A stretch of DNA of 64,000 nucleotides from Cloacibacillus sp. An23 (GCF_002159945.1 NZ_NFJQ01000006.1:1-64000); one strand, 5' to 3'. Positions 1 through 9,379 are shown, counted from the first letter of the stretch. A program made the numbers and translations. Notes: generated from the letters alone by a model not told the origin.

Positions 1-18
1 CGCCGGAATTAGTTGAAT

Positions 19-51
19 GAGAGAGGGACGGCCTTAGGCCGTCCCTCTCTC
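19..51 (+). terminator. Perfect 15-bp hairpin, terminator-like
   Basis: A perfect inverted repeat (19-33 with 37-51, 3-nt loop) is followed by a moderately T-rich stretch on the plus strand. It probably ends a plus-strand gene lying left of the window. I see no gene in the rest of 1-331. Confidence 0.6.
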
Positions 52-331
52 GCTTTATTCTCTCGCTTTATATTATATTTATATCTACAGGAATCTCCCC
101 CCTGCGCCGGGAGCCCTTTTTGGCTTGTTGCCGTGAAAAGAATCTCGAGAGGTCCGTTCCGTCCCCCACCGTACAACCTCAAAAAGCTCCTGAACTACCT
201 GAGATCTTTTTGTTTATATTTTGTCTTATACAGACAATCCGCAGAAAAAAGGGGGCTGCGGATTGTTAGGCTCATGTGATATTGGGTAACTGAAACGGCT
301 GTTTTTCAGGGACGGCTAATTAGTATATCGT

Positions 332-796
332 TTATTGATATTTTTGTATTAGTTCGTCTGTGAGAGTGCAGGCGAAATTAATAGCTCTTGTACATGTTGT
401 TCTGTATAAGTCTCGCTTCTGAATTTCTGCTAGGTCATTCGAATCGCAATTTTTCAGCCCGTTCAATATGTCACTACAGTCTAAGCTGCCGAATTTCTCA
501 ATGAAACGTTGATTAAATTCTTGACGTATACTTTTGGCATGATTCAGACGCTCTACATCACCTAATTGATCGTTAGCAAATTTATATCCTAAAGCCATAT
601 ATGCCCCCGTAACGCATCCACAAGTTGCTGATCGTCCCATGCCACCTCCTATCAAAGCCGCGATTCGACGAGCCTGTGCTGTATCAAAGCCGAGTTTTGG
701 GGCTAAGGTCCCAAAGACGTACATGGCACAATTGATGCCATGGTCAAATCCATACATTAATTCATCTGGCGGAATATATTCTCTCGTCCTCTCCAT
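332..796 (-). CDS. C_GCAxxG_C_C family probable redox protein
   Basis: 154 aa. The protein carries the spaced cysteines of the C_GCAxxG_C_C family (putative redox-active or metal-binding proteins of unknown substrate): N-C-A near residue 23, the G-G-G-M-G-R..T-C-G-C block around residues 50-61, then C-S-D-I-L near 105 and a further Cys around 137. There is no signal peptide, so it should be cytosolic. The start is an ATG with AAGGACG upstream. It lies downstream of the opine dehydrogenase on the same strand, about 200 bp away, and may be co-transcribed with it. Family assignment is firm from the motifs; biochemical role is unknown. Confidence 0.8.
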   Translation of the reverse strand: MERTREYIPPDELMYGFDHGINCAMYVFGTLAPKLGFDTAQARRIAALIGGGMGRSATCGCVTGAYMALGYKFANDQLGDVERLNHAKSIRQEFNQRFIEKFGSLDCSDILNGLKNCDSNDLAEIQKRDLYRTTCTRAINFACTLTDELIQKYQ

Positions 797-927
797 ATTT
801 GTCGTCCTTCTTTCTATTTTTTGTTTAAGAAGCTAAATGTTCAAATTTTCGTTATATTGTACGTTATGTGGGGATTTTTGCTATCTAGGAACTATAAACG
901 TTTGATCCTTGATCTTGAAGAAAGCAA

Positions 928-987
928 GCACCGAAAACAATTTGGGCAAAGTTGTTATCATCAAGGAACAAATGTAGTTTTCGGTGC
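928..987 (-). terminator. Long-stem hairpin after opine dehydrogenase gene
   Basis: An 11-bp perfect stem (928-938 with 977-987) encloses a 38-nt loop that can itself form a short TTGTT/AACAA hairpin. It sits just after the stop of the minus-strand gene at 1001. Read on the minus strand it is followed by TTGCTTTCTTC, a poor T-run, so termination is plausible but not certain. Confidence 0.35.
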
Positions 988-1000
988 CTGTAACAAACTG

Positions 1001-2224
1001 TCAGTTTATAAGATTAACATTTTTCCCGCTGCGCATAAAGGTTACTATTTCTTCTGCCGTCATGTTATCCAGTCCGAGATCGGAGAGTGTATAACCTGCT
1101 GCATAGTAGTTTGTTTTCATCATGACGTTGCTCAAGTTTGTCATTGCGTGAAGAACAGGCGTGTCAACATTCAGGACTTTTGCAAAGTTGATTGCAGTTA
1201 CACATCCCACAGGTACATCTTCGGTAATATAGCGTGAATTTAATTCAAAGCGCGTTCCTTTAGGAGCAGGAAGCCATGTATTAAGGTCAAGTGGCTGGTC
1301 GAAAGGATACCTGAAATCCGGACCATAGAAGAACTGCCCGATCAATCCCATTCTGGACGATGTTAAAGCATCTTTTTCTACAGGGCAAATTCCAACGCCG
1401 AATGCCTTTGTGATGTTGACTAGGTCCTCGTAATAGGCATATTGCACTTCACCTACGGCTGGGGAACACCCAAATGCATAAATGTCATAGTAGATATCTT
1501 TGTCGCCCAGGTTGGGAATTACGCCCCAATTTTCAATCGTTCCGGCGTTCATTACTACAGCCGGAATATGAAGTAACGGGTTTACGTTAGAAATGCTGAT
1601 GTCCAGGACAGTGTCACCATGAATCAATTCTGTTGCGTCTAAAGCTGGAATCTCTTTAGATACACGCAGATATTCTTCGTAGTCACTAGATGGGAAGGTA
1701 TCAACTCGTATTTCATTTTCCCTATAGGTAATGTTTACCACGTCAGTTTCTGTTTCTAAATTATTGAAGTCTACCAGCCGCGCTCCATATACTAAGGAAT
1801 CATAACCGGCAATGATCACCTTTGTGGTAATGCCCTTATCTCGCATGATACGTCTGAGAATTAAACTACCAAAGTTATCAGGAAAAATGCTGACTGTCTG
1901 TCCGTCTTCGAGTAAAGGTGCTAGTTCCTCAAATACGCTGGGGAACCCCTGAGCCTGAACCGAAATCAAAATATGATTTGCACCGTGAACTGCCTGCGCC
2001 ATATCATAAGTTACCATATCCAACACTGCCGTACCGTTTCTCTTGAAATTCTTGTAGTTCATTTCAAGGCCTTCGAGTCGGATGCGCTTGCTTTTCTGGA
2101 TACCTTTGACCTTATTATTGAATTTTGTGAATTCGTACATTCTTACCTCAGCGCCACCTAATTTACAATCAGCGGCCAACGCATGAGCCCCATTTCCGGC
2201 ACCAATCACAGCAATAATAGACAT
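1001..2224 (-). CDS. NAD/NADP octopine/nopaline (opine) dehydrogenase family protein
   Basis: 407 aa, normal family length. The N-terminal Rossmann fold opens at once with V-I-G-A-G-N-G-A-H-A (about residues 6-15), the dinucleotide-binding loop typical of opine dehydrogenases. The C-terminal half (about 190-370) matches the helical octopine dehydrogenase domain. Family members reductively join an amino acid to a 2-oxo acid, or run the reverse reaction. The start is an ATG preceded by AGGAGG. It lies about 100 bp downstream of a YkvI-type transporter gene on the same strand, suggesting import and oxidation of an opine-like or amino-acid substrate. The exact substrate cannot be read from the sequence. 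Confidence 0.85.
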   Translation of the reverse strand: MSIIAVIGAGNGAHALAADCKLGGAEVRMYEFTKFNNKVKGIQKSKRIRLEGLEMNYKNFKRNGTAVLDMVTYDMAQAVHGANHILISVQAQGFPSVFEELAPLLEDGQTVSIFPDNFGSLILRRIMRDKGITTKVIIAGYDSLVYGARLVDFNNLETETDVVNITYRENEIRVDTFPSSDYEEYLRVSKEIPALDATELIHGDTVLDISISNVNPLLHIPAVVMNAGTIENWGVIPNLGDKDIYYDIYAFGCSPAVGEVQYAYYEDLVNITKAFGVGICPVEKDALTSSRMGLIGQFFYGPDFRYPFDQPLDLNTWLPAPKGTRFELNSRYITEDVPVGCVTAINFAKVLNVDTPVLHAMTNLSNVMMKTNYYAAGYTLSDLGLDNMTAEEIVTFMRSGKNVNLIN

Positions 2225-2320
2225 ATAAATTACCTCCTTCGAAAAATAAACAGGCTATGGTATGTATCTGACAGCCCATGAAAGATTGAGCAAAAAATGA
2301 TTATTTAATGAAAAATGAGA

Positions 2321-3442
2321 TTAAGCTTGCACCGCTTTGCGATCCTGACTCCAGAGCATGAAAAAGCGGATGATTGTAACTAGCCCGCTGAATGCTCCTG
2401 CGTACCCAAAGTATGTCATGATGTAATTGATGAGCATCTCGTATGGCACAAACAGTGTAATGAAGTAGACTGCGACACCACATATTACGATAAACAGCCT
2501 GTAAGGCATTGATTTTTCATCAGACCAGATTGTGGAAGCGCAAGTCCAAAGAATTGGGCACATCGTAGAATAAATGGATAGCATAATTATAATTGAGAAC
2601 ACAACGGCCATGCCGGAAATGAACTGGTTGGCAAGAACTAAATTGGGTATAGCTGCTATAGCGCATTCCTCAATCTTGCCGATGTAATTTAGTGCCAGAA
2701 TAATACAGCAAGCTGTATATAGAACGGCACCAGCCATAAATATACTCTTTGTATCTTTATATCGGTAGTCGCGAAGGTCGTGTCCCAAGTGCGCGACATA
2801 AGCCATTGGCAGCAAAATGCACGTACCAGTATAAGAGATGGCTGAAAGAAGTATGCTATGTCCCGCACGATTTACTTCCACCGCACCGCTTTGCATGAGT
2901 TCAACCCCTTCTTTAAGGTGTGGGAAAGTTAAAAACGCTGATATAACGCCTAAAATTAAGGAGAAACCGACAACAACGGGTCCAATTTTTCCTATGATAT
3001 CTACCATTTTCCTCAGGCCAAGAAGAGCAGTGCCGACTGAAATTATGACTGCGATCGCGCTACCAAGAGGAATTGAAATACCGAACTGCTGGTTAAGTGT
3101 ATTGCCGAAACCAGAAATCATGAAGAAGTAACAACCCAGGTTATAAGCCCAAACGAAAAAGCTAAAAAGCTTTCCTAGGTATTTTCCGCCGATAATCTCG
3201 TAGAGTTCATTAACATTACTGGCTTCTCGCGTTCGTCCAATATAGCCAACGCTGATGTAGGTCATTGTGAGAAAAACTATGAATATGATCCCTATTTCAA
3301 AAACACCAAAGATCGAACCCCAGTTAGAGAAATACTGCATAATCTCTTGGCCGCTTGCAAAGCCAGCGCCTATTAAGTAGGCTAAAATGGCACCTGTAGT
3401 ATTAACAATCAGCGCAAAGCCCATTTTTTTACAGCTTTCCAT
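2321..3442 (-). CDS. YkvI-family membrane transporter-like protein
   Basis: 373 aa, about ten hydrophobic segments. The first helix carries G-A-G-F-A-S-G-Q-E, the hallmark of YkvI-like proteins, distant relatives of the APC/LeuT-fold amino-acid transporters. I place the start at the ATG at 3442, with GGAGG nine bases upstream; a TTG three bases earlier is also possible. It is the first gene of a minus-strand group (transporter, opine dehydrogenase, C_GCAxxG protein) and has its own strong promoter. A frameshifted relative occurs at 17.2-18.3 kb. Transport of an amino acid or derivative is inferred from family and neighbours, not shown. Confidence 0.75.
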   Translation of the reverse strand: MESCKKMGFALIVNTTGAILAYLIGAGFASGQEIMQYFSNWGSIFGVFEIGIIFIVFLTMTYISVGYIGRTREASNVNELYEIIGGKYLGKLFSFFVWAYNLGCYFFMISGFGNTLNQQFGISIPLGSAIAVIISVGTALLGLRKMVDIIGKIGPVVVGFSLILGVISAFLTFPHLKEGVELMQSGAVEVNRAGHSILLSAISYTGTCILLPMAYVAHLGHDLRDYRYKDTKSIFMAGAVLYTACCIILALNYIGKIEECAIAAIPNLVLANQFISGMAVVFSIIIMLSIYSTMCPILWTCASTIWSDEKSMPYRLFIVICGVAVYFITLFVPYEMLINYIMTYFGYAGAFSGLVTIIRFFMLWSQDRKAVQA

Positions 3443-3557
3443 CAAACATCGCCTCCAAATTAATTTAGGTCTTTGAGGGAAAGAACCTACATGTGGAGGA
3501 AAAGAGCAGAAAATATTCTTAATATCGTACTTTCATCCGTTATAGTGTACAAAACGA

Positions 3558-3586
3558 AGTATAAAATACAAATTATTTTTTGTCAA
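3558..3586 (-). promoter_or_regulatory. Sigma-70 promoter for the YkvI/opine dehydrogenase group
   Basis: On the minus strand, TTGACA (3586-3581), a 17-bp spacer and TATACT (3563-3558). It is well placed for the gene starting at 3442. Confidence 0.7.
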
Positions 3587-3599
3587 TCAACTTATGTTA

Positions 3600-3628
3600 T
3601 TGATTACTTTGTCGAAATATAGTATAGT
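3600..3628 (+). promoter_or_regulatory. Promoter for the XRE-cupin regulator
   Basis: TTGATT (3600-3605), a 17-bp spacer and TATAGT (3623-3628), about 90 bp before the regulator ATG. It diverges from the promoter at 3558-3586, so the regulator could control both from this 275-bp interval. Confidence 0.55.
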
Positions 3629-3720
3629 ACACCGGGCGGTCATATATGCTGAATAATTACGCATTAACGTTACTTTAATCTACGCTTACTATTTCACTGG
3701 AAGAGAAAAGAGCTGTACTT

Positions 3721-4272
3721 ATGGACGAATTTACAGGTATTGGCGATAACCTGAAGCAATTGAGAAAACAGATGAATCTGAGTCTCAGTGAGGTATCTCG
3801 CCTCACCAACGTTAGTAAAACAATGCTGAGCCAAATTGAGCGCAATGAGTCTACTCCAACAATATCGACTGTTTGGAAAATTGCTAACGGCTTAAAAATA
3901 AAGTTCGATACGCTATTAGATACAAGTGCGGCTAGGTTGTGCGATATTCGTTCGATCCACGACATGGTGCCATTGCGGGATAAGTCTCATTTAGCTGAGA
4001 TTTATTGTATGGCGCCATTTTCTCCCAAGAGTGGTTACGAGTTTTTCTATTGTATTTTTCGTCCTGGATGCAATTATATTTCTGATGGACATCGTAATAG
4101 CCAATCTGAACTTGTATTTGTGTTTCAGGGTGAGCTAGAAATTGTAATAGGGACAAATTCTTATCGCATTCCGGAAGGCAGTGCGATCTCAATTGAGGCT
4201 GTGATGCCTCACCGTTATATTAATAATGGAGAGACAACAGTAATATCTTGTTCACTTGTTAGTTATAATTAA
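3721..4272 (+). CDS. XRE-family regulator with C-terminal cupin domain
   Basis: 183 aa, a common XRE-cupin size. Residues about 8-60 form a helix-turn-helix (L-K-Q-L-R-K..L-S-L-S-E-V-S..S-K-T-M-L-S-Q-I-E-R). Residues about 100-180 form a cupin barrel with the characteristic S-E-L-V-F-V-F-Q-G-E-L-E and P-E-G-S-A..P-H-R-Y segments. Such proteins sense small molecules, often amino-acid related, through the cupin. It is transcribed divergently from the transporter/opine dehydrogenase group and precedes the cysteine desulfidase gene, so it probably regulates one or both. The ligand is unknown. Confidence 0.9.
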   Translation: MDEFTGIGDNLKQLRKQMNLSLSEVSRLTNVSKTMLSQIERNESTPTISTVWKIANGLKIKFDTLLDTSAARLCDIRSIHDMVPLRDKSHLAEIYCMAPFSPKSGYEFFYCIFRPGCNYISDGHRNSQSELVFVFQGELEIVIGTNSYRIPEGSAISIEAVMPHRYINNGETTVISCSLVSYN

Positions 4273-4481
4273 CACTGATTTTGTAATTTAAAGATTTAGA
4301 AACCTATTTTTGTTTCTCTTCATAATATGTTATCGAAACGCTCCTTCTTTAATTTTTTATATAGTCTCACTTAAAAAAGTTGTATATTGCCGCTGCGTTG
4401 ATGTCGGTTTGCCACAAACTTTCGACGTCCATTGGATTATAAGTTGATCGCTGTAAAGATAACTTTGAATAAATATTTTTG

Positions 4482-4510
4482 TTGACATCCTACGCTCAAG
4501 ATGTTATTGT
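4482..4510 (+). promoter_or_regulatory. Promoter of the cysteine desulfidase-like gene
   Basis: TTGACA (4482-4487), a 17-bp spacer and TATTGT (4505-4510). The ATG is about 155 nt downstream of the expected start site, leaving a long leader. Confidence 0.65.
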
Positions 4511-4571
4511 GAAAGCGAGGGAAAGAGCAGGAGTATTTTACATATCAAGCGTCCGTTATCGCGAACAAAGT

Positions 4572-4612
4572 CGTTATATGGTGGATATAACGATAAGAGG
4601 CATTATTGCCTC
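4572..4612 (+). promoter_or_regulatory. Two tandem hairpins in the leader of the desulfidase gene
   Basis: Hairpin 1 pairs 4572-4579 with 4585-4592 (8 bp, 5-nt loop). Hairpin 2 pairs 4597-4602 with 4607-4612 (6 bp, 4-nt loop) and is followed by ATAGCATTTTTAT, so it could be a weak attenuator. I recognise no known riboswitch here. Confidence 0.4.
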
Positions 4613-4673
4613 ATAGCATTTTTATGATTAACGCGCGCACGAGAATTTAAGTTGAAGAAGGGAGACTTTCCAA

Positions 4674-5996
4674 ATGAAAAAAGATATCTATCTGCAGTTA
4701 TTGGAAAAAGAACTGATTCCGGCATGCGGTTGTACTGAGCCAATGGCATTCGCTTTAGCGGCGGCTCTTGCTCGCAGATACGCCCCTGGCGAAATTAAAG
4801 AAATTCATCTAAAAGGATCCGGTTTGATGGTGACCGGTGTCCAAGCCGTACTTATTCCTAATTCTCATGGCCGTCATGGCGGATTTATCTCAACAGCCAT
4901 GGGTGTAGTCGCCGGGAACCCAGACGACGATATGGAGGTTTTGACCAAGATCACAGACGCTGATCTGGAGAAAGCAGAGGAACTATCGCAGCGGCTGCAG
5001 GCGGCAGGTACGTTCACCCAAGAGTTGGAAGTTGATGTCCCGTCGATTTACCTTTCTACTAACATAGTCACAGATGAGCATAACGCTACAGTTATTTTGC
5101 AGAACGAACATAACGGGATTTGCTATATTGAGGCAGATGGAAAGGTTATTTTAGATACTAGGGATATAAACCCAGTCACTGAAGCCTTAGAAAAGAACAA
5201 TGTAGATAAATCCATTCTCACAATTCCTAAAATTGTAGAATTTTGTAATACTGTGGATTTAGAGCAATTAGGCCATATCCGCTATGCGATGAAACTGACG
5301 AAGGATATCTGTCAGGATGGCATGGACAATCCTCTTGGGATGCAGTGCGGACGTGTTTTAATGCAGAATATGGAAAAGGGACTGGTGGCGAAAGACGAAT
5401 TCAATTACACATTGGCTTGGACTATCGCCGGCTTAGATGCTCGTATGGGAGGCACAAGCTATACGGCTATGAGCAATACAGGCAGCGGTAACCAAGGTAT
5501 CATTTGCACCATGGCTCCTATGGCGGCAGGCGAATGGAGAAAAGAGTCCGAAGAGAAGATTATTCGAGCGGTGACACTATCCAATCTGATGAATATCTAT
5601 TTGGATTATCGTTCTAACGAATATGCGCACCTCTCTCCGGAGTGCTATTGCGGAGGAGTAGCGCCTGCGGCCGCTGCCTGCGGCGTTGCGTACTTAAGAG
5701 GCGATTCTGCTGATGTTCTGAATGACATCGTCCGTACTAGCCTGGGGAATCAGGCTGGGATTATATGTGACGGCGCCAAACCGAGCTGCGCATTCCGCGC
5801 ATATACCGGATTATTTGCAACTCTCCACGCTATGTTGCTGGCAGAACAGGGGATTGCTACCGGTCCGACAGAAGGCATAGTTCATGAATCTGCAGATGTG
5901 ACTATTGATAATATCTATCGTCTACAGAAAGATACTATGAGTCATACAGACGAGTTCGTTTGGAAAATTAAGCAGGAACAGAAGACAATTTGCTAA
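4674..5996 (+). CDS. L-cysteine desulfidase / L-serine dehydratase alpha-like protein (CyuA/YhaM family)
   Basis: 440 aa, full length for the UPF0597/CyuA (YhaM) family. Cys18-Gly-Cys20-Thr-Glu-Pro near the N-terminus is the family signature, and further cysteines occur in the E-C-Y-C-G-G and K-P-S-C-A-F-R segments of the C-terminal half, consistent with an Fe-S enzyme. Characterised members release sulfide, ammonia and pyruvate from L-cysteine. The ATG has GAAGGGAG upstream. It has its own promoter and structured leader and is followed by a terminator, so it is probably monocistronic. The neighbouring opine dehydrogenase, transporter and XRE-cupin genes suggest an amino-acid catabolic block. 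A serine-type substrate cannot be excluded. Confidence 0.8.
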   Translation: MKKDIYLQLLEKELIPACGCTEPMAFALAAALARRYAPGEIKEIHLKGSGLMVTGVQAVLIPNSHGRHGGFISTAMGVVAGNPDDDMEVLTKITDADLEKAEELSQRLQAAGTFTQELEVDVPSIYLSTNIVTDEHNATVILQNEHNGICYIEADGKVILDTRDINPVTEALEKNNVDKSILTIPKIVEFCNTVDLEQLGHIRYAMKLTKDICQDGMDNPLGMQCGRVLMQNMEKGLVAKDEFNYTLAWTIAGLDARMGGTSYTAMSNTGSGNQGIICTMAPMAAGEWRKESEEKIIRAVTLSNLMNIYLDYRSNEYAHLSPECYCGGVAPAAAACGVAYLRGDSADVLNDIVRTSLGNQAGIICDGAKPSCAFRAYTGLFATLHAMLLAEQGIATGPTEGIVHESADVTIDNIYRLQKDTMSHTDEFVWKIKQEQKTIC

Positions 5997-6183
5997 TTGG
6001 AAAGCATATACGCGATATATCACAGTGAGAAGTATAATTTATAAAAAATATTTTAGACAAAAGGTGGCTTGTGTATTATAACAAAATGCACGACCCATTC
6101 TTTGCGCAATGAAAAGCGATATCTGCTTTATACACAGGCAGAAAGTCAATCGCTACTAAGATATTGCACAAATTATAACTTGA

Positions 6184-6215
6184 GTGGCTCTGAAGTTTCA
6201 ACGGAGCCACTTTTT
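6184..6215 (+). terminator. Intrinsic terminator after the desulfidase gene
   Basis: The stem 6184-6190 with 6204-6210 (7 bp) has an internal TGAA/TTCA pairing and is followed by TTTTT. Confidence 0.75.
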
Positions 6216-6222
6216 ATTGTCT

Positions 6223-6601
6223 GAGGACGTATTTATCGGCGTGTCCGCCTCTGGCGCCGTCGCGTAGGATATGATACGTACTATGGCATCAAAGCCCATC
6301 CTCTTTACTATGGTGACCCCGACGCCAGAGAGCATGCTGGCGCTCGCGATTGAGGCCGGCGCGGTTCATCGGTATGGGACACCGCAACTTCTACAACCAG
6401 ACCAACAATGTTCTGTCCTTCCCGAGGATTTTCCGCGGCGCTCTGGACGTGCGTGCGAGCGACATAAACGATGGTATGAAGATAGCCGCGGCTATAGCTC
6501 TTGCGAATCTTGTCGGAGACGATGAGTCCAACCCTGAGTTCATCATTCTCGCCGCTTTCGCCCTGCGCGTCTGCGAGCACGTATCGAATGGCGGTTGCTG
6601 A
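6223..6601 (+). pseudogene. C-terminal remnant of a malic enzyme
   Basis: Two reading frames together give the C-terminal ~120 residues of an NAD-type malic enzyme. The first frame (from about 6223) reads D-V-F-I-G-V-S-A-S-G, hits an in-frame TAG at 6265-6267, then continues D-M-I-R-T-M-A..K-P-I-L-F. Near 6360 the homology moves to another frame with N-N-V-L-S-F-P-R-I-F-R-G-A-L-D-V-R-A, the strongly conserved family signature, and ends at 6601. The N-terminal three quarters are absent; the desulfidase gene and its terminator lie directly upstream. One nonsense codon, one frameshift and truncation make this a decayed gene. Confidence 0.8.
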
Positions 6602-7625
6602 AGCCGCGCGCAATAGCAGCGTAGCGATGATATAAGGACGGGCGGTCGCCTGATGCGGAATTTTTACGTACGAAACGAAGAACAACGAGATGCCGCCGTC
6701 GAGAACGCAGTTTTCCGTTCTATGCTGCGGCCAGTCGTTGCAAAAATAAGGCACGACGTAACATAGCCGCTCGATCAGTTGGGGCGGACGTATGGCGTTT
6801 TGCTTTAGGAAATGACGCCTGTCATGCCATATCTGGCTGCCCCAGGTGCTCCACGGCGCTGTTTTGGGTGCGCGCATGGATTTCAATGATCTGGGGCCGA
6901 TGTTTGCCGGGAAACGCGCCATGCATTGACTACGCGTTTTATCACGTTGTGCGGGCGGCGTGCTGCACCAAGCACGGCATGACGGAGACTCTGTTCTCTG
7001 TATTTAGTTGATTGCTGTTCAAAAATAAGTCAATCAACCATGTCATCCATATGAGATTAAGAAAGCGCATTCACAGCGGGCGCATTTCGATATATGTCCG
7101 GCAGGCGGAGTATTTTTTCATTCTAGCTCGCGATTGGTTTTTTGTGATCTATGCCAGAAAATCATATATCGCGATGTGTCAGCGCGGTATATGACGGCCC
7201 GTACGGCTGACCACGGCTGTGCCGAAGCAATAAGATTTATTTTCACGGCGGCACGACGGGAAGCGCAAGCGGAGCCGGCGCGCGGCGGCGGTTTTCTCAC
7301 TCGTTCAAACGGAAAAGGGGCGGGGCTCTTTCCAGTCTGATATATCAGAGGCTTCGGTATATGCAGACCTGTCATTGAACGACTTTGATTTTCTGAGAAA
7401 GGGAGATCATCGTTCCCGCGTCGTTTACGCCGCATGCGCCGTGTCGCGAGCGGGCATCCTCGCACGCCTCGGAAGCGCGTCCGAACGAGCTGTGCGGGCT
7501 GATGCAGGTGCGCGCGCGCTTTGCGGACGCCTTGCGTCCCGTAATAAAGATTTTGTTTTTCACCCGCTAATATGATACAAAATTTTAAAAAATATTTTTT
7601 ATTTTCTTATCCAATGCTTCAAACA
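6602..7625. other. Gene-free stretch
   Basis: About 1 kb in which I recognise no coding sequence, RNA gene or repeat. Open frames here lack recognisable motifs. Sitting next to the malic-enzyme remnant, it may be further decayed sequence, but nothing in it could be identified. Confidence 0.4.
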
Positions 7626-7654
7626 TTGACATCGCGGCAGTTCTGATATATCTT
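7626..7654 (+). promoter_or_regulatory. Promoter of the TRAP binding-protein gene
   Basis: TTGACA (7626-7631) with a -10-like TATATC (7647-7652) or TATCTT (7649-7654, 17-bp spacer). It lies about 115 bp before the ATG. Confidence 0.5.
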
Positions 7655-7768
7655 TTACATTAAAGTTAGTAGAATTGCTTACTTATTTTCGTATCTTCTA
7701 ACAAGCGGCTTTTGCGGCCTCGGGGGGCCGTAATTATAAAAAGCGAGAATCTGAAGGGAGAGCACAAA

Positions 7769-8770
7769 ATGAAGAAATTAGCAGTATTTATGGCATCGGT
7801 ACTTGTTCTTGCGATGATGGCTACGGCTTCGTTCGCTGCGGATCAGATAGTGTTCCGCTTCGCCGGGCAGCAGCCGGTCGAGCATCAGTGCACTAAGATG
7901 ATGCAGGATTTTGCGAAGGAAATCGCTGATAAGACTAACGGACACGTTAAAATCGAAGTTTATCCCGCCAGCCAGCTCGGCGATTACACGCTCGTAATGG
8001 AAGAGCTCATACGCGGCACCGTCGATATGTCGGTGACCTCGTTCGCGAGCTCCTTCGACCCCCGCTTCGAGCTCGTCTACATCAACGGATACGTCAGCGG
8101 CTATGACGAGGCCAAGAAGGTCTTCGCCCCCGGCGCGTGGCTCCCGAACAAGCTTAACGAACTCGGCCTCGCCCTCGGCGTCCGCGTCCTCGGCTCCTAC
8201 GTCGAAGGCATGATCGGCGTCGGCTCTACGAAGCCCCTCAACGAACCGCTCAACCCGAAAGTCGACAAGGGCGTCCTCACCCGCGTTCCGAACATGGACA
8301 CCTACATGCTCGGCGCTCAGGCGATGGGCTTCCGCACCATCACCATTCCGTGGGCCGACGTTTATCAGTCGCTCCAGACCGGCGTCTGCGATTCCGTCAA
8401 CGCGATGGCTACGGCCGCCGTCTACACGAGCCTCGGCGACGTCATCAAGTACTGGTACGCCACTAACTACTCGATGGAGTACCTCCCGCTCATGATCAGC
8501 GAAAAGTCCTGGCAGAAGCTCTCCCCCGAAGAGCAGGCGATCTTCCAGGAAGCCGCGAAGAACTTCACCATCAAGTCCATCGACACCGCCCAGGCTGAGG
8601 ATATGAAGTACATGGACCTCATGAAGAAGAAGGGCATCCAGGTCTTCACCTACAGCGAAGAAGAGCTCCGTCCCATCAAGGAAGCCTGCATCACCACCTG
8701 GGAAAAGCTTGGCGAGCGCGGCATGACCCCCGAACTTATGAAGGAATTCAGAGAGAACCTCGGGAAATAA
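7769..8770 (+). CDS. TRAP transporter substrate-binding protein (DctP family)
   Basis: 333 aa counted from the ATG at 7769, which has AAGGGAG upstream; a longer frame exists but would place residues before the signal peptide. Residues 1-23 are a Sec signal ending in A-S-F-A-A. The mature protein has the TAXI/DctP-type periplasmic fold with Q-L-G-D-Y-T-L-V-M-E-E-L..G-T-V-D-M near the N-terminus and the conserved domain-2 segment P-W-A-D-V-Y-Q-S-L-Q-T-G-V-C-D. It should capture a carboxylate. No DctQ or DctM gene lies beside it, so it is an orphan within this window. A strong terminator follows. Confidence 0.9.
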   Translation: MKKLAVFMASVLVLAMMATASFAADQIVFRFAGQQPVEHQCTKMMQDFAKEIADKTNGHVKIEVYPASQLGDYTLVMEELIRGTVDMSVTSFASSFDPRFELVYINGYVSGYDEAKKVFAPGAWLPNKLNELGLALGVRVLGSYVEGMIGVGSTKPLNEPLNPKVDKGVLTRVPNMDTYMLGAQAMGFRTITIPWADVYQSLQTGVCDSVNAMATAAVYTSLGDVIKYWYATNYSMEYLPLMISEKSWQKLSPEEQAIFQEAAKNFTIKSIDTAQAEDMKYMDLMKKKGIQVFTYSEEELRPIKEACITTWEKLGERGMTPELMKEFRENLGK

Positions 8771-8796
8771 ACCCTTGCCCCAACAAATCAAAAACG

Positions 8797-8826
8797 AAAG
8801 CGGCCCTTTTTAAAGGGCCGCTTTTT
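8797..8826 (+). terminator. Terminator after the TRAP binding-protein gene
   Basis: A 13-bp perfect stem (8797-8809 with 8812-8824) ends in a run of T. Confidence 0.85.
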
Positions 8827-9379
8827 TACGCCGTATGACGAACGTACGCGGGAATTATCGCAACCGGGCCGGAACGCCGCCGCCCTCCTTGCGCTTCCGA
8901 CGCCTAAGCGGAGACACAGTAGAAGCTCATGACCTCGACTCCGCGGCCGGAGACCCGTGCGGGGGCCTGCGTGCAAGAATATTCACGGGACGGCGTTTGC
9001 TTGACTATTTAGTATGATCGTTTTGCTTTTGGGAAAAAGCCGTAATGCGCCGTACCGGGCCCGTCACAGTCTGTTTGCCGCTGCGCCGCGAGCCGCCGCG
9101 TGTTCTAACGCGGTGAGATTCCGCGTCTGCCGGCAAAAAGTCGATGAAATTAAAATATTCCGTTCGTTCCGTCCGATGACTCGAACGGCGTTTTACGCCA
9201 GGCGCGGAATGACGGTAACTTCGGCTGTTTCCCCCTGCCGGTACAATCAGAGTAAACTCGCACCACATCCGCGCGCACGACGTACCACCGCCGCATTCCG
9301 CTTCACGGCGCGCCGCAAAAATTACAGCCGCAGGCCGCGCTATTCGTATGCGGCCAGCCGTGGCCGTCGGTTGAGGCGG
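8827..9379. other. Gene-free stretch
   Basis: About 550 bp between the TRAP gene terminator and the cysE stop codon. Open frames are present on both strands, but none shows a ribosome site or recognisable motif. I see no repeat or RNA gene. Confidence 0.4.

Noticed and set aside
6602-6922. Minus-strand gene covering the malic-enzyme remnant
   Set aside because: The frame is open but has no recognisable domain, and much of it is antisense to the conserved malic-enzyme segment.
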